A stretch of DNA of 64,000 nt from the NCBI RefSeq assembly GCF_900188245.1, contig NZ_FZOK01000010.1, positions 62,001 to 126,000 of the forward strand, written 5' to 3'. The stretch is from Belliella buryatensis. GTDB lineage: Bacteria; Bacteroidota; Bacteroidia; Cytophagales; Cyclobacteriaceae. The notes beneath the pieces were generated by a model that worked only from the letters and a program-made list of their open reading frames with translations, had not been told where the DNA came from and searched no databases. Position numbers and translations under genes: made by a program. Positions 16,825-26,524 of the stretch are shown here, piece after piece. Numbering within the stretch: position 1 is the first letter of the stretch; the number at the start of each line of letters is the position of its first letter.

Positions 16825-17970
16825 ATGAAACATCCATTAATTATTGTATTACTAGCTCTGATTTTGCTGGCAAGCTGTAACTCTGAGCAAAAAGGCTTGC
16901 AAAATGATACCGACCTAAGCGTAGCCATCGTGGATTTTATTCAAGTAGCATATATGGGGAATCTCTTTCCTTATGATTTTGATGCAGGCAGTGGGTTATA
17001 TTTAGGTAGGTGGAACAATAATGAAGAGTATGTATTTTTCGATGATAATGGAAAGATTCATAATCAGTTCATACTACAAAATGATGGACCCAATACAATT
17101 AAGTATGCACATGGAGTAGGGTATATGCAAGGAGAGTTCACAATCTTGGAAGATCAAAGTGGAATCACCCAAATTGGAAATAATGGAGAAGTCTTAAGAA
17201 GAATTGAAATTCCTAAGGATTTCTTTTTTGTATATGGATTGAATTTTTCAGCAAAGGAATTTGAGGAATCATATATTTATCCAAGACCAGAAAGAGATGT
17301 TCAGACAATAAGAGATATGTCCTTACTTTTTGGAAGTGCATATAGCAGCCCCATTTTAGAGGTATATAATCCCAAAACAAATCAAGTTCGAAATACGATG
17401 CCATTCCCGAAGAATTCAATTTATGAAGATGGTAATTTTTATAATCACTCTTTTCCAAACGTGATTAGAAATGGCAAAGAATGGATGCTCTTTCTTCTTG
17501 CCGAAATGAAGTACTTTGTCTACAAAGAGCAAGATGGAGAAGTAGAGTTTGTCAAGGCCGTAGATCTCCAATTGGAAAATGCTATTCCAATGCCTGGAGT
17601 GCCCATGAAGGACTATGCAGAATGGTATTCGCAAAAAGGACATATTATCTTTGGGAAAATAGAACAGTTATACAGAAGAGAAAATGATATCATTGTCATC
17701 TATACCAAAGGAGTAGATGAAGAAATTTCAAAAAACTATAGCCCTGATAATCATACCGAATGGATGGATTTCATCTATAACATCCCTAGGTATGCAGCTG
17801 TCTTTAATCAGGATCATCAACTCATAAAAAATGACATACCTCTTCCCAAAGGGTTAATATGGTCCTCAGTTGTCAATAATGATGGTGATATCCTAGCCCT
17901 AAAAAATCAAGATTACTTTGGAGTAGAAGAAGACTTTGTGACTTTTTATAAACTCAATATACTGAAATAG
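16825..17970 (+). CDS. DUF4221-like lipoprotein
   Basis: A 381-residue lipoprotein (lipobox LLASC, Cys18). The mature part resembles a beta-propeller built from short repeats of the kind YVFFDDNGKIHNQF and ITQIGNNGEVLRRIEI, and it fits the DUF4221 group common in Cytophagales. No catalytic residue is recognisable. A clean terminator follows directly after the stop codon. Assignment rests on the overall pattern and on lipoprotein context. Confidence 0.65.
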   Translation: MKHPLIIVLLALILLASCNSEQKGLQNDTDLSVAIVDFIQVAYMGNLFPYDFDAGSGLYLGRWNNNEEYVFFDDNGKIHNQFILQNDGPNTIKYAHGVGYMQGEFTILEDQSGITQIGNNGEVLRRIEIPKDFFFVYGLNFSAKEFEESYIYPRPERDVQTIRDMSLLFGSAYSSPILEVYNPKTNQVRNTMPFPKNSIYEDGNFYNHSFPNVIRNGKEWMLFLLAEMKYFVYKEQDGEVEFVKAVDLQLENAIPMPGVPMKDYAEWYSQKGHIIFGKIEQLYRRENDIIVIYTKGVDEEISKNYSPDNHTEWMDFIYNIPRYAAVFNQDHQLIKNDIPLPKGLIWSSVVNNDGDILALKNQDYFGVEEDFVTFYKLNILK

Positions 17971-17971
17971 T

Positions 17972-17993
17972 AAATGGGGCCAAAGCCCCATTT
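17972..17993. terminator. Terminator between converging genes
   Basis: Perfect 9-bp stem AAATGGGGC / GCCCCATTT with loop CAAA, starting two bases after the stop of the DUF4221-like gene. It lies between two converging genes and may serve both. Confidence 0.8.
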
Positions 17994-18038
17994 ACAAGAT
18001 TGAAATTCTATTGACCTTTCAATTCCCTCCATAGTGTT

Positions 18039-19550
18039 TTACTGATGCTCTTCCCTTAGCAAATCATTGACAGTCTTGACAGGATTGAAGGTGATCAAGG
18101 GAACTTCTACAAATATGGTGTTCCAACCTGCCATAGCACCATTCCAAAGACCAGGTAATTCAAGCGCTTTGAGCATTCTACCGCTTTTTGACTTCTCAGT
18201 GATAAACCCTGTACGCATATCTCTGAAAGAAAGTAAATCAAAAGCCTTGCCTTTGTAATCTTTAGTCCCACAGACCAAGTCCACAGGATTAAAATGAGTT
18301 GACTGCTGTACAAGCAACCTTACTTTGGGATTGTTCATATCTATCTGTGCAGTTTCTGCGATTTGAAGCGAAAGCGTTCCATCGTCTTCCTTGACCCAAA
18401 ACGGACCACCACCTGGTTCTCCGGTATTCTTGACCATGCCACATACTCTGATTGGTTTGTTAAGACTTTGAAATAAAACTTGCCCCTTTTCCTTCGCAGA
18501 CATTTTTTTATAAGCTTTTGGTAATTCAGAACCCAGGGCCTTTTCCAACGCTTTTTCGCCCTTTTTGATAGTAGCTTCATCAAAGTCGTTTTCCAAAGCT
18601 TCTAATGCTTTGAAAATCTGTTCTTGAACCTCTAAAAGCAAACCACCCAAGGCCACTTTATACTCCTTAGTTTCTCCCTTGATTTTATCTGGAACTACAT
18701 TATCAATATTTTTGATAAAAATCAGATCTCCATCAATTTCATTCAAGTTTTCTAATAGTGCTCCATGGCCTGCTGGCCTGAATAAAATACTGCCATCATG
18801 TTCTACAAATGGCGTATTATCCATATTCACTGCAATAGTATCAGTAGCAGGTTTTTGCTTAGAAAAGCTGATTTCAAAAAGTACGTTATGCTTTCTTTCC
18901 AAAGGGCCTTGTATCCTTCCTACTTCTTCCTTAAACCTAGTCTCATGCTCAGGTGAGACCGTGAAGTGCAACCTCACTGACTTATTTTTACCCAATCCAT
19001 ACATCAATCCTTCTACAAAATGCTCATAAGTTGGCGTTCTGTTATGATCATCATATTTGTGGAATTTCAGGAGACCTTTAGGCAATGAACCATAGCCCAA
19101 GCCTTCATCAGATAACAAGGCGCTTACAATTCCTTTATAATCTTTTGCACTGATAGCTTTTTTTATGCTCGTCCCTTTGCTTTCCAAAACAGCATTCAAA
19201 TCATCATAAAAAGCAAATTTGGAGAGGTTGATGATAAACCGCTCTGTAAATGGACTCTTAGTGAGGTCACCATCCCCATCTAAAAAGCTGAATAAATCTT
19301 TGAACATCCTAGAAGCTGCACCACTTGCAGGTACAAACTTGACTACCTTAAGATCCTTTGCTTTTTCTGGATATATTTTCTGAAAAGCTGCTATCTCTTC
19401 AGCACTCAATACTTTGATACCTTTTCCAATAGTGGCTGGTGAAACAATAGGTAAAAAAGGAAAGCCTGATTCAAAGTGCATCAATTGCTCCTTTACTCTT
19501 TCCATTGACATGCCTTGGGCCAAAATCTGTTTTTCTATCTCTTGGTTCAT
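18039..19550 (-). CDS. DUF4301 family protein
   Basis: A 503-residue soluble protein without signal peptide. The stretch FVPASGAASRMFKDLF (about 92-107) resembles the phosphate-binding loop of nucleotidyltransferases, and TDTIAVNMDNTPFVEHDGSILFRPAGHGALLENLN follows the pattern of UDP-sugar pyrophosphorylase-like active sites. This agrees with the DUF4301 family, thought to have a nucleotidyltransferase-like fold but with no proven reaction. It stands alone, converging with the DUF4221-like gene. Confidence 0.85.
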   Translation of the reverse strand: MNQEIEKQILAQGMSMERVKEQLMHFESGFPFLPIVSPATIGKGIKVLSAEEIAAFQKIYPEKAKDLKVVKFVPASGAASRMFKDLFSFLDGDGDLTKSPFTERFIINLSKFAFYDDLNAVLESKGTSIKKAISAKDYKGIVSALLSDEGLGYGSLPKGLLKFHKYDDHNRTPTYEHFVEGLMYGLGKNKSVRLHFTVSPEHETRFKEEVGRIQGPLERKHNVLFEISFSKQKPATDTIAVNMDNTPFVEHDGSILFRPAGHGALLENLNEIDGDLIFIKNIDNVVPDKIKGETKEYKVALGGLLLEVQEQIFKALEALENDFDEATIKKGEKALEKALGSELPKAYKKMSAKEKGQVLFQSLNKPIRVCGMVKNTGEPGGGPFWVKEDDGTLSLQIAETAQIDMNNPKVRLLVQQSTHFNPVDLVCGTKDYKGKAFDLLSFRDMRTGFITEKSKSGRMLKALELPGLWNGAMAGWNTIFVEVPLITFNPVKTVNDLLREEHQ

Positions 19551-19719
19551 GGTTGAGGTTTTAAAATTTGGTGATTCAATATAAAAATTGATTTCGGTAT
19601 TATGAAAGATAAAATAATAAAGAATTTAGAAGGTGGTCTTAAGTTCAGTAAATGCTATCGCCATGATCCAAACTGGGGTTAATCTATCCCTTTAGCTTTA
19701 TTGAATGTTTTGTAAATGG

Positions 19720-20409
19720 TTAATTATCTAAATATTTTGATAATAAAGTTACTACAGCATTGAAATAACTATGCAACAAGACACCATACCAAAAACCAAA
19801 CCTTAACCTAACAATTCCAATGAAAACCCCGCCTATTAACTGCGGAAAAAAAACTACAAAATACAAATACCATGGAAGAATGGACGGATCAAAATTGGTT
19901 GTATGCACTACACCAAATAAGAAGCAAGAAGTCCAAAAAATAGCGACTCTTTTTCTAATCCAAAATTTCATCAATCGGTTATAGTATCGTTTAATGATCA
20001 GCAGATTCATAGAAACTACCCATATCGTCAAAAAAGCAAATCCTACGTACATATGAAAAGCAAATGTGCTAAGTACAATTATCAAAAAGGGAAAATGTAT
20101 CCTCCAATTGGAAAGCTTCAAAGGAAGTCTAAATATAAGCTCCTCTAATAATGGCAGGAGAAGAACAATCAAAAAGAAATACCCATAATCTAACTTGAAT
20201 TCATCACGATACGCTTCTTCTATGACCGGAAATAATTCCGAAAGTGGGTAAATGATGATTAGATTTAGAATTAAGTTAATAAAGAAATAGCCAAATAAAA
20301 TCAAAAAGATTTTTTGAAAAATAGATCCCTTGAAATATCGAATTCTTTTTGTTGCTAATAATGATCTCAAAAAGTCAATTTCTTCTTTAAATAATTTTAT
20401 CATTCTCAA
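19720..20409 (-). CDS. CPBP (CAAX/bacteriocin-processing) family intramembrane metalloprotease
   Basis: Polytopic inner-membrane protein of 229 residues with about six hydrophobic segments. The family motifs are complete: EELIFR with Glu89, Glu90 and Arg94; FxxxH ending at His169 (FGVVH); and HSYFN with His213. These are the metal-binding and catalytic positions of the Rce1-like fold. In bacteria the family includes immunity and peptide-processing proteases; substrate unknown. It overlaps the end of pxpC by 23 bases and is the last gene of the leftward operon. Confidence 0.85.
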   Translation of the reverse strand: MRMIKLFKEEIDFLRSLLATKRIRYFKGSIFQKIFLILFGYFFINLILNLIIIYPLSELFPVIEEAYRDEFKLDYGYFFLIVLLLPLLEELIFRLPLKLSNWRIHFPFLIIVLSTFAFHMYVGFAFLTIWVVSMNLLIIKRYYNRLMKFWIRKRVAIFWTSCFLFGVVHTTNFDPSILPWYLYFVVFFPQLIGGVFIGIVRLRFGFWYGVLLHSYFNAVVTLLSKYLDN

Positions 20410-21268
20410 TTATACTAAAAATTAAATTTTCCCCAAATTTTTTCTGAGCGATCACATTGATGCTATGATCAGTCAATTGAAGAATTCTTGGGTAGCCTCC
20501 TGTCACTTGAGCATCTCGCATCAAAACGATGAGTTTTCCAGAAGGCGTAAGTTGGACAGTTCCAGGATATACTGGAGCGGTCAAAATACTCGGTAGTTTA
20601 TTGGTAAGTAACTCTGTGAGATGAATTCCCATTCTGTTAGAAATATTGCTAATTGAAAATTTCTGTTGGGTTAATTTTTCTTGTAGTTCAATCGTTAAAA
20701 GCTCCCAATCTGGCCCTTTATAAGCGGGAATAACTTCTTTTTGATACCAATCAGCTGATAATTTTGGATGTGAATAATGTGACCTGCTAAAGTGTTCTTC
20801 GGAAAGATAACAAATGCTTGAATCTTTCTGAACCCTTGAAAATTCGCTGATACCATGGTACCAGCTTTTACTATCCAAAAATTCAGGAGATTGAATCCCC
20901 CCTTCAATGCCCATGTAGAGCCATTGACCTTTTCTAAATCGACCAATTTTAACTTGATCGTCAGCTTTAATTTGAATCAATTTCCCGATTGGTTGAAGTT
21001 GATCATTGACAAAAATATCCGCTTCAGCGCCAGAAAATACTATTCTAGTTGGCAGCTCAAAAATCATCATGGGTCCCAAGACTGCCATTTCCAAAACTGC
21101 TGCATCTTCTTGATTGTTCAAAAGCATATTGGCTTGATTGTATGAAAGCTGATCCATCGCACCCGCATAGGGGACACCAAAATCAGCATAGCCGAATCTA
21201 CCTTGATCTTGTACAGATGTCATCAATCCAGGTTTTAAAAAATGAATATAGGCAGTAGTCTTAAGCAT
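20387..21268 (-). CDS. pxpC: 5-Oxoprolinase subunit C (biotin-dependent carboxyltransferase-like)
   Basis: With PxpA and PxpB it forms the prokaryotic ATP-dependent 5-oxoprolinase that opens pyroglutamate to glutamate. I prefer the ATG at 21268 (MLKTTAYIHFLKPGLM), giving 293 residues and an 8-bp overlap with pxpB; an ATG 11 codons upstream is possible. Family pattern: LKPGLMTSVQDQGRFGYADFGVPYAGAMDQ at the N-terminus, ILTAPVYPGTVQLTPSGKLIVLMRDAQVTGGYPRI in the second half. Neighbours pxpB and pxpA confirm the assignment. Confidence 0.93.
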   Translation of the reverse strand: MLKTTAYIHFLKPGLMTSVQDQGRFGYADFGVPYAGAMDQLSYNQANMLLNNQEDAAVLEMAVLGPMMIFELPTRIVFSGAEADIFVNDQLQPIGKLIQIKADDQVKIGRFRKGQWLYMGIEGGIQSPEFLDSKSWYHGISEFSRVQKDSSICYLSEEHFSRSHYSHPKLSADWYQKEVIPAYKGPDWELLTIELQEKLTQQKFSISNISNRMGIHLTELLTNKLPSILTAPVYPGTVQLTPSGKLIVLMRDAQVTGGYPRILQLTDHSINVIAQKKFGENLIFSIIENDKII

Positions 21269-21971
21269 GTGACCAATTATAGTTTCCAAGTTGTACTTCA
21301 TTCTCGATTCTTAAGTATTCAGTTTTACTAATGTCAAAAAACTGAATAAAATCTCCTTGTTGGGGTACAACTGGACAAGTTTGATTTATATCGAATATTC
21401 GTAATGGTGTTTTTCCAATGACATACCATCCTCCAGGACTATCAGTAGGGTAGATGCCAGTTTGTTGTCCACCAATCGCAACAGAACCAGCTTTTATTAA
21501 AGGATCTGGACTGCTTTTTCGAGGTTGATAAAGTTCTTCAGTTAAGCCACCTAAGTACATGAATCCTGGAAGGAAACCATAGAAATGTAATCTGTAAAAA
21601 CTAGTCGTATGGAGTTGAATTACTTTCTCAATGGAAAGATTTTTTATGTTAGCAAAAAGCTCTAAGTCCTTAGCAAATTCAATTTCATAACATACAGGAA
21701 TAGACCATGTTTTAACTTGATTTACAACATTTTCCTTTTTTAATTTTTTTAATCGGCTTAAAATTGACTCAAATTCAATATTATCAATAGGCTTAGAAAA
21801 TAAAACTGATAGTACATGATAGCCTAACCTGATTTCATAAACACTTGCTTGGTAATTCGCTTGCAAATAAGCTTTCCAAAGGAGTTGCTCTTCCAAAATC
21901 GAATCATTTATCTGATTAGGCCATTGAATTTCTACTAGATCAGGCTGAATAAATATGATTTTTTTTTCCAT
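21261..21971 (-). CDS. pxpB: 5-Oxoprolinase subunit B (KipI-like)
   Basis: A 236-residue subunit of the PxpABC 5-oxoprolinase. KipI/PxpB hallmarks: the central HTTSFYRLHFYGFLPGFMYLGGL block, then the PRKSSPDPLIKAGSVAIGGQQTGIYPTDSPGGWYVIG block. It starts 8 bases after pxpA and overlaps pxpC. Bacillus KipI is also a kinase inhibitor, but with pxpA and pxpC adjacent the metabolic role is far more likely. Confidence 0.93.
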   Translation of the reverse strand: MEKKIIFIQPDLVEIQWPNQINDSILEEQLLWKAYLQANYQASVYEIRLGYHVLSVLFSKPIDNIEFESILSRLKKLKKENVVNQVKTWSIPVCYEIEFAKDLELFANIKNLSIEKVIQLHTTSFYRLHFYGFLPGFMYLGGLTEELYQPRKSSPDPLIKAGSVAIGGQQTGIYPTDSPGGWYVIGKTPLRIFDINQTCPVVPQQGDFIQFFDISKTEYLRIENEVQLGNYNWSHA

Positions 21972-21979
21972 AAACTAAA

Positions 21980-22705
21980 TCAAAAAGTTTTTCTTATAGC
22001 TTGTAAAATTTCTAAAGCAGCTGGATTATCTCCATGAATACATAAGGTCTCAGCGTCCACTGGTACCAACTTACCATTTATCGTTTTTATGCTTTTAAGC
22101 TCAACCATATTTTTAATATGTGCAATTACATGTTGAGGATCTGTGAGCAATGCCTGTGGATGGGATCTAGATACCAAAGTAAGGTCATCTTGATAAGTCC
22201 GATCCGCAAAAACCTCTCGGAAAATTAAAATACCCTTTTCGTTAGCCTTTCTCTCTATCACCGACTTGGGAGGAACAAATAGAATAGTATTAGGAAAATG
22301 ACTAAGCATCAATTCAATGAACCAGTCAGATTCAACTTCATCTACCGCTAGACGATTGTACAATGCACCATGTGGTTTGATGTGGTGCATAGGGATATTT
22401 AATTCATTCGCTCCATTTGCAAAAAGTTCTAATTGAGCAAGAATCGTATTCTGAAATGCTAACTTAGAAAGTGAAACATGCTTTCTACCAAAATTTTCAA
22501 GATCAGGATAGGAAGGATGGGCTCCAGCTTTAACACCACTGGATTGACTTAGCAAAAGTGTTCTTCTGATTGATGCCTCATTTCCTGCATGGCCACCACA
22601 GGCAATGTTACAACTTCCAAGAAAAGGCATTAATTCCCCATCATTGGAGATTCCTTCTCCAAGGTCACAATTCAGATCATAGGGTAGCTTGATTGTGCTC
22701 ATCAA
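21980..22705 (-). CDS. pxpA: 5-Oxoprolinase subunit A (LamB/YcsF family)
   Basis: A 241-residue cytoplasmic subunit. It starts with DLNCDLGEG (10-18), followed by NIACGGHAGNEASIRRTL and the HHIKPHGALYN motif near 107, all characteristic of the YcsF/PxpA fold. The first ATG (22705) is followed at once by a second one; either could be used. It lies 26 bases after the sugar kinase gene on the same strand with no terminator between, so the 5-oxoprolinase genes appear to be read with the sugar genes. Confidence 0.94.
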   Translation of the reverse strand: MMSTIKLPYDLNCDLGEGISNDGELMPFLGSCNIACGGHAGNEASIRRTLLLSQSSGVKAGAHPSYPDLENFGRKHVSLSKLAFQNTILAQLELFANGANELNIPMHHIKPHGALYNRLAVDEVESDWFIELMLSHFPNTILFVPPKSVIERKANEKGILIFREVFADRTYQDDLTLVSRSHPQALLTDPQHVIAHIKNMVELKSIKTINGKLVPVDAETLCIHGDNPAALEILQAIRKTF

Positions 22706-22731
22706 ACCAAAATTAACCTATTTCCTTGAAT

Positions 22732-23652
22732 TCAAGCTTTAAGATTGATTTTTTCAGGCATAGGACCATCTATGGATAATTTGATGGCCGCCATTTTACC
22801 AGCTGATTTTACACAATTTTCCCAATCCATACAGTCCAACCAAGCAGATAAAAATCCAGACCAATACGCATCACCTGCACCTGTAGCATCTCCTTTCACG
22901 GTAATTTCCTCTGCTGGCACTGTGAAGTTTTCTCCTGTGTTCAAGACTAAATGACTACCGTCTTTTCCTTTAGTAAAACAAACCAACTTGGCTCCCCAAT
23001 CTAAAATCGTTTCGATTGCTTCAATTTCTGAAATCTCTTTTTGAAAAATCCGGTTGCAATCATCTTGACTGACTTTAACAAATGGCTCTAACTCACAATA
23101 ATATTGCATTACACTTCGCGATTCTTCATAATCAGGCCAAATGCTTGGAGCATAATTCAAATCAATACTTAACTGAACACCATGATTGTATGCTCTTTTG
23201 GCACCATCCAAAATTGATGCTTGTGCTGGCTGCTTGCTTAAACCAAAACAGGTAGTATGGTAAATTTTAGCTGAATTTAAAACTTGATCATCAATATCTG
23301 CAGGGTATATAAAGTGGTCAGCTTCTCTGTATGCTATAAAATCAGGTGTTCCATGACTTCTTGAAAGCAATACAAGGCTTGTGGGGTAGGCTGTTCTTTT
23401 CTTTACACCTGACACATCTAGCCCCAACAATTCTAATTCATGAATTAAATATTTACCCATCCCATCAGCACCTACACTGGCTACCAAATGTACATTTTTG
23501 CCTATACGACAGAGGTTAGCTCCGAGATTGGCTGGACTACCTCCTTGAAATCTTCTAAATGAATGTGTTCTGAAAAGCTCGTCTCTCAGTTCATGACCTA
23601 TCAAGTCTACCAGCAATTCTCCAACCACGACAATGTCTATATTCTCATTCAT
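22732..23652 (-). CDS. PfkB-family sugar kinase, probable fructokinase
   Basis: A 306-residue ribokinase-fold kinase. It has the N-terminal VVVGELLVDLIG, the sugar-binding RFQGGSPANLGANLCRIG (34-51), and near 250 the anion hole/catalytic motif GDATGAGDAYWSGF. These match fructokinase-type PfkB proteins that phosphorylate free fructose at C6. It starts 4 bases after the GH100-like hydrolase gene, which fits phosphorylation of the fructose released by that enzyme. Substrate is inferred from family and context. Confidence 0.85.
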   Translation of the reverse strand: MNENIDIVVVGELLVDLIGHELRDELFRTHSFRRFQGGSPANLGANLCRIGKNVHLVASVGADGMGKYLIHELELLGLDVSGVKKRTAYPTSLVLLSRSHGTPDFIAYREADHFIYPADIDDQVLNSAKIYHTTCFGLSKQPAQASILDGAKRAYNHGVQLSIDLNYAPSIWPDYEESRSVMQYYCELEPFVKVSQDDCNRIFQKEISEIEAIETILDWGAKLVCFTKGKDGSHLVLNTGENFTVPAEEITVKGDATGAGDAYWSGFLSAWLDCMDWENCVKSAGKMAAIKLSIDGPMPEKINLKA

Positions 23653-23656
23653 AATA

Positions 23657-24826
23657 TTAATCTAGGAGGTAAAAACCTTTGTATATACTATAACTTAATA
23701 ATAACTGCCCTGCTGCACTCCAAGTGCAAGCCTTTACGCCACAAGGCAATAGTGACTCCCCATGAAAGCATTCATTAAATTCCCAACCTTCATTTGAATT
23801 TAGCTTAATGATATTTTCAAGGATCTGATTAGCTTCATGCTTCCCCTTGATTAAAAGACTGGCCATTCCCCAAAATCCATTAACCATAGGCCAAATACCA
23901 CCATTGTGAAATTCATAGGGTAGATTTCTAAATTCAAATCGGAAATTCTGTTTAAGTAAATGAAAATCGGGATTTTCAGGAAAGATGGTTGGATAGAAAG
24001 CAGGAACAGGGTTCAGTTGCTTTGATTCAACCCAATCCAAACAAGCATGAGCATTTGGATGAATTCTAAAAATAATGGCCAAAGCATTTCCTAGGGCATC
24101 AAAGTAATTTTGATATCCAGCAGGATTAAATGAAGCTGGCAAATAAGGAATTGTACCTTTTTCGAGTTCTTTTTTCTTTGCCAAAGTATGAATTCCCGAT
24201 AAGTTTGATCTTGCTGATAAGTCAAAATTGGCAAGAATAGATGCATGTACAGCCTCAGCTTTCTTTGCCCAAGTTTCATTTTCAAAGACCTCTGATGAAA
24301 GCTTTAATCCAGCATACCTAATCACCTGATCATAAAGAATATATCCACTTAAAACATACTCATCTGCCCAATCACCTGCTAATGGCACGTAGATCAAATG
24401 CTTGTTGTTGTATTCCCATGCTTGATATAATTCATGGATTTTAATTACCTCACTTTTGTACCTATCTATAAGAGATCTGTCACCTGTATATTTGCTATAA
24501 AGACAAATTCCTATGATCCACCAAGAACCCGTATCGGCTCGACCAGCTAGGCCTCCATAACTCACATCACCAGAATTGATATCTACATTGGAAGGTACAT
24601 GCCCTTGAGGACTTATATGAGATCCAAGGGTTTCCAGAGTGGATTTGAATGTCGCAATTAATGCTAAATCTCGGCTTGCCAAAGCTGCCAAACCTGTGAT
24701 TACACCATCTCTGGCCCAAATTCGCTGATAATTATCTTTTCCAACTGCTGATGCTAAAAAGCCTTTTGAGTGGGAGGAAAGGCGAAGAATTTCTAGAGCC
24801 TTACCATTGACTATCTGAATATCCAT
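23657..24826 (-). CDS. GH100-like (alkaline/neutral invertase-like) glycoside hydrolase
   Basis: A 389-residue cytoplasmic protein of (alpha/alpha)6-barrel type. Motifs recall neutral invertases: YQRIWARDGVITGLAAL (33-49) as in the ARD/VRDFVP region, GRADTGSWWII (95-105) as in VDSGLWWI, and LPYEFHNGGIWPMV (302-315) as in the PY-YHNGGSWP block. GDWADEY (151-157) may carry an acidic catalytic residue. Automated pipelines may call it amylo-alpha-1,6-glucosidase or debranching enzyme because the folds are related. The adjoining symporter, fructokinase-like gene and LacI regulator favour hydrolysis of sucrose or a related fructoside. It overlaps the symporter gene by 16 bases. No signal peptide. 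Confidence 0.7.
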   Translation of the reverse strand: MDIQIVNGKALEILRLSSHSKGFLASAVGKDNYQRIWARDGVITGLAALASRDLALIATFKSTLETLGSHISPQGHVPSNVDINSGDVSYGGLAGRADTGSWWIIGICLYSKYTGDRSLIDRYKSEVIKIHELYQAWEYNNKHLIYVPLAGDWADEYVLSGYILYDQVIRYAGLKLSSEVFENETWAKKAEAVHASILANFDLSARSNLSGIHTLAKKKELEKGTIPYLPASFNPAGYQNYFDALGNALAIIFRIHPNAHACLDWVESKQLNPVPAFYPTIFPENPDFHLLKQNFRFEFRNLPYEFHNGGIWPMVNGFWGMASLLIKGKHEANQILENIIKLNSNEGWEFNECFHGESLLPCGVKACTWSAAGQLLLSYSIYKGFYLLD

Positions 24827-26400
24827 ACTATTACAAATGTGATGATCAGTAAAAACACAGATAATATTCTATAATTTTTATACCATGGCAAGCTACTTAT
24901 AGCTGCCGTCTCATCTGTATAAATGCTATTTTTCCAAGTATAATCCGCAATTTTTTCTTCGGAAGGCATAGGACCTCTTAAACTTACGAGTACATAAATT
25001 GCGGAGCATATCAAAAATAATAAAGGCGCAGTATGCAAAAAATGCCATTGGCTAATTCCAGCTTCTGGTAAACTGACTTTAACTACGATCAAAACAGCTG
25101 CTATCACAAAACCAGCTATTAGAGAATAAAATGCACCATTTGCATTTCCTTTTTTCCAAAACATTCCCCAAATAAACACGACCACGACAGGTGGAGCAAT
25201 CAACCCAACAACCATTTGTAAATATTTGAAAAGGGAATCAAATTTTTCTATCTGTGGTGTCCAAGCTGCCGCCAAGAGCACCAATATCACTGTAGCGAAT
25301 TGTCCAACTCTTACTAATTGCTTACTGCTAAGCCCTGGCTTAAGATTTTTTACAAAATCCATGGTTATCAAAGTCGATGCGGAATTCAAAGTTGCTGATA
25401 TACTTGATGACATAGCAGCTAATAAACCTGCCATCAATAATCCTATCAAACCCGCAGGAAGCAATTCAAAGACCAGTGTGGGAAAAACTGTATCTGGATT
25501 TTCTAAGTCAGGAAATATTACCCTAGCCATAGTACCAGGCAATACCATAAAGAAAAGCACGGGGAGTTTGAGCAATCCTGCAAACAAAGCTCCCCAACGA
25601 CCATGATTTAAATCTTTGGCCGTCAAAACGCGCTGAACCATAAACTGATTATTTGCCCAGAAATAAAATCCTAACAAGGGAACTCCGAAAATCAAACCAG
25701 TCCATGGAACAGATGGATCATCTATTGGTCTGATCAAACTTATCATTTCTGGAGGAGTGACGTCCATGACATTTCCCCATCCACCTACAGCTTGATAGGT
25801 CATATAGGTAAGGATCAAAGAGCCAATCAAAAGCAATATTGCCTGTATTACTTCCGTATGTACTACAGAAGATAAACCTCCCGGAATGGTATAAGCCGCA
25901 GCAGCGAAAGCCAGAATCAAAATGATCACCGTCATACTGATTTCGGGAAAAACCAACTTGAGAATCAAGCTTCCAGCATATAGCCCTGCTGCTGTTTCTA
26001 TTAAAACATTGCCAATCAAAGTAATAAAGGAGAAGTAGTATCGACTCCTTCTATCATATCTTCTCTCTAAAAATTCCGGCATAGTAAATACACCTGATCT
26101 TAAATAAAAGGGTAAAAAGAATATACTAAAAAACACCAAAATGACAGCTGCCATCCATTCGTAATTATAGACTGATATTCCTGTACTATAAGCATCACCA
26201 GCTAATCCAATCAAGGTTGTACTAGAAATATTTGCTGCAAACAAGGAAATACCAACAATCGGCCAAGTCATACTACGGCCTGCCAAAAAATATTCCTCGG
26301 AATTTTGTCGTTTGGAATGATAAAGGCCATAAAAGATCATTCCTATCAAATAAACGACCATGATGACAAGGTCTATATTACTTATCAAATCAACATTCAT
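24811..26400 (-). CDS. Sodium:solute symporter (SSS family), probable sugar transporter
   Basis: Inner-membrane Na+-driven symporter, 529 residues with about 13-14 hydrophobic segments. Family features: EEYFLAGRSMTWPIVGISLFAANISSTTLIGLAG at the N-terminus, AAAYTIPGGLSSVVHTEVIQ in the middle, and MAGLLAAMSSSISATLNSASTLITMDF in the later Na+-binding helix. It is the first gene of the leftward operon, divergent from the LacI gene. With a cytoplasmic GH100-like hydrolase and a fructokinase downstream, import of an intact disaccharide such as sucrose is the best guess. Confidence 0.9.
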   Translation of the reverse strand: MNVDLISNIDLVIMVVYLIGMIFYGLYHSKRQNSEEYFLAGRSMTWPIVGISLFAANISSTTLIGLAGDAYSTGISVYNYEWMAAVILVFFSIFFLPFYLRSGVFTMPEFLERRYDRRSRYYFSFITLIGNVLIETAAGLYAGSLILKLVFPEISMTVIILILAFAAAAYTIPGGLSSVVHTEVIQAILLLIGSLILTYMTYQAVGGWGNVMDVTPPEMISLIRPIDDPSVPWTGLIFGVPLLGFYFWANNQFMVQRVLTAKDLNHGRWGALFAGLLKLPVLFFMVLPGTMARVIFPDLENPDTVFPTLVFELLPAGLIGLLMAGLLAAMSSSISATLNSASTLITMDFVKNLKPGLSSKQLVRVGQFATVILVLLAAAWTPQIEKFDSLFKYLQMVVGLIAPPVVVVFIWGMFWKKGNANGAFYSLIAGFVIAAVLIVVKVSLPEAGISQWHFLHTAPLLFLICSAIYVLVSLRGPMPSEEKIADYTWKNSIYTDETAAISSLPWYKNYRILSVFLLIITFVIVWIFR

Positions 26401-26524
26401 AGGTTAAAGTTGGTGGGTTTATTGGTCAATATGCTAAAGGTTTTTCGACAATTTCTTTTAAACAGAATTATTTCAATGTGAAAAGAAAGAGAAAAATATT
26501 TTCTACTGCAAGAAGCAAATTATC

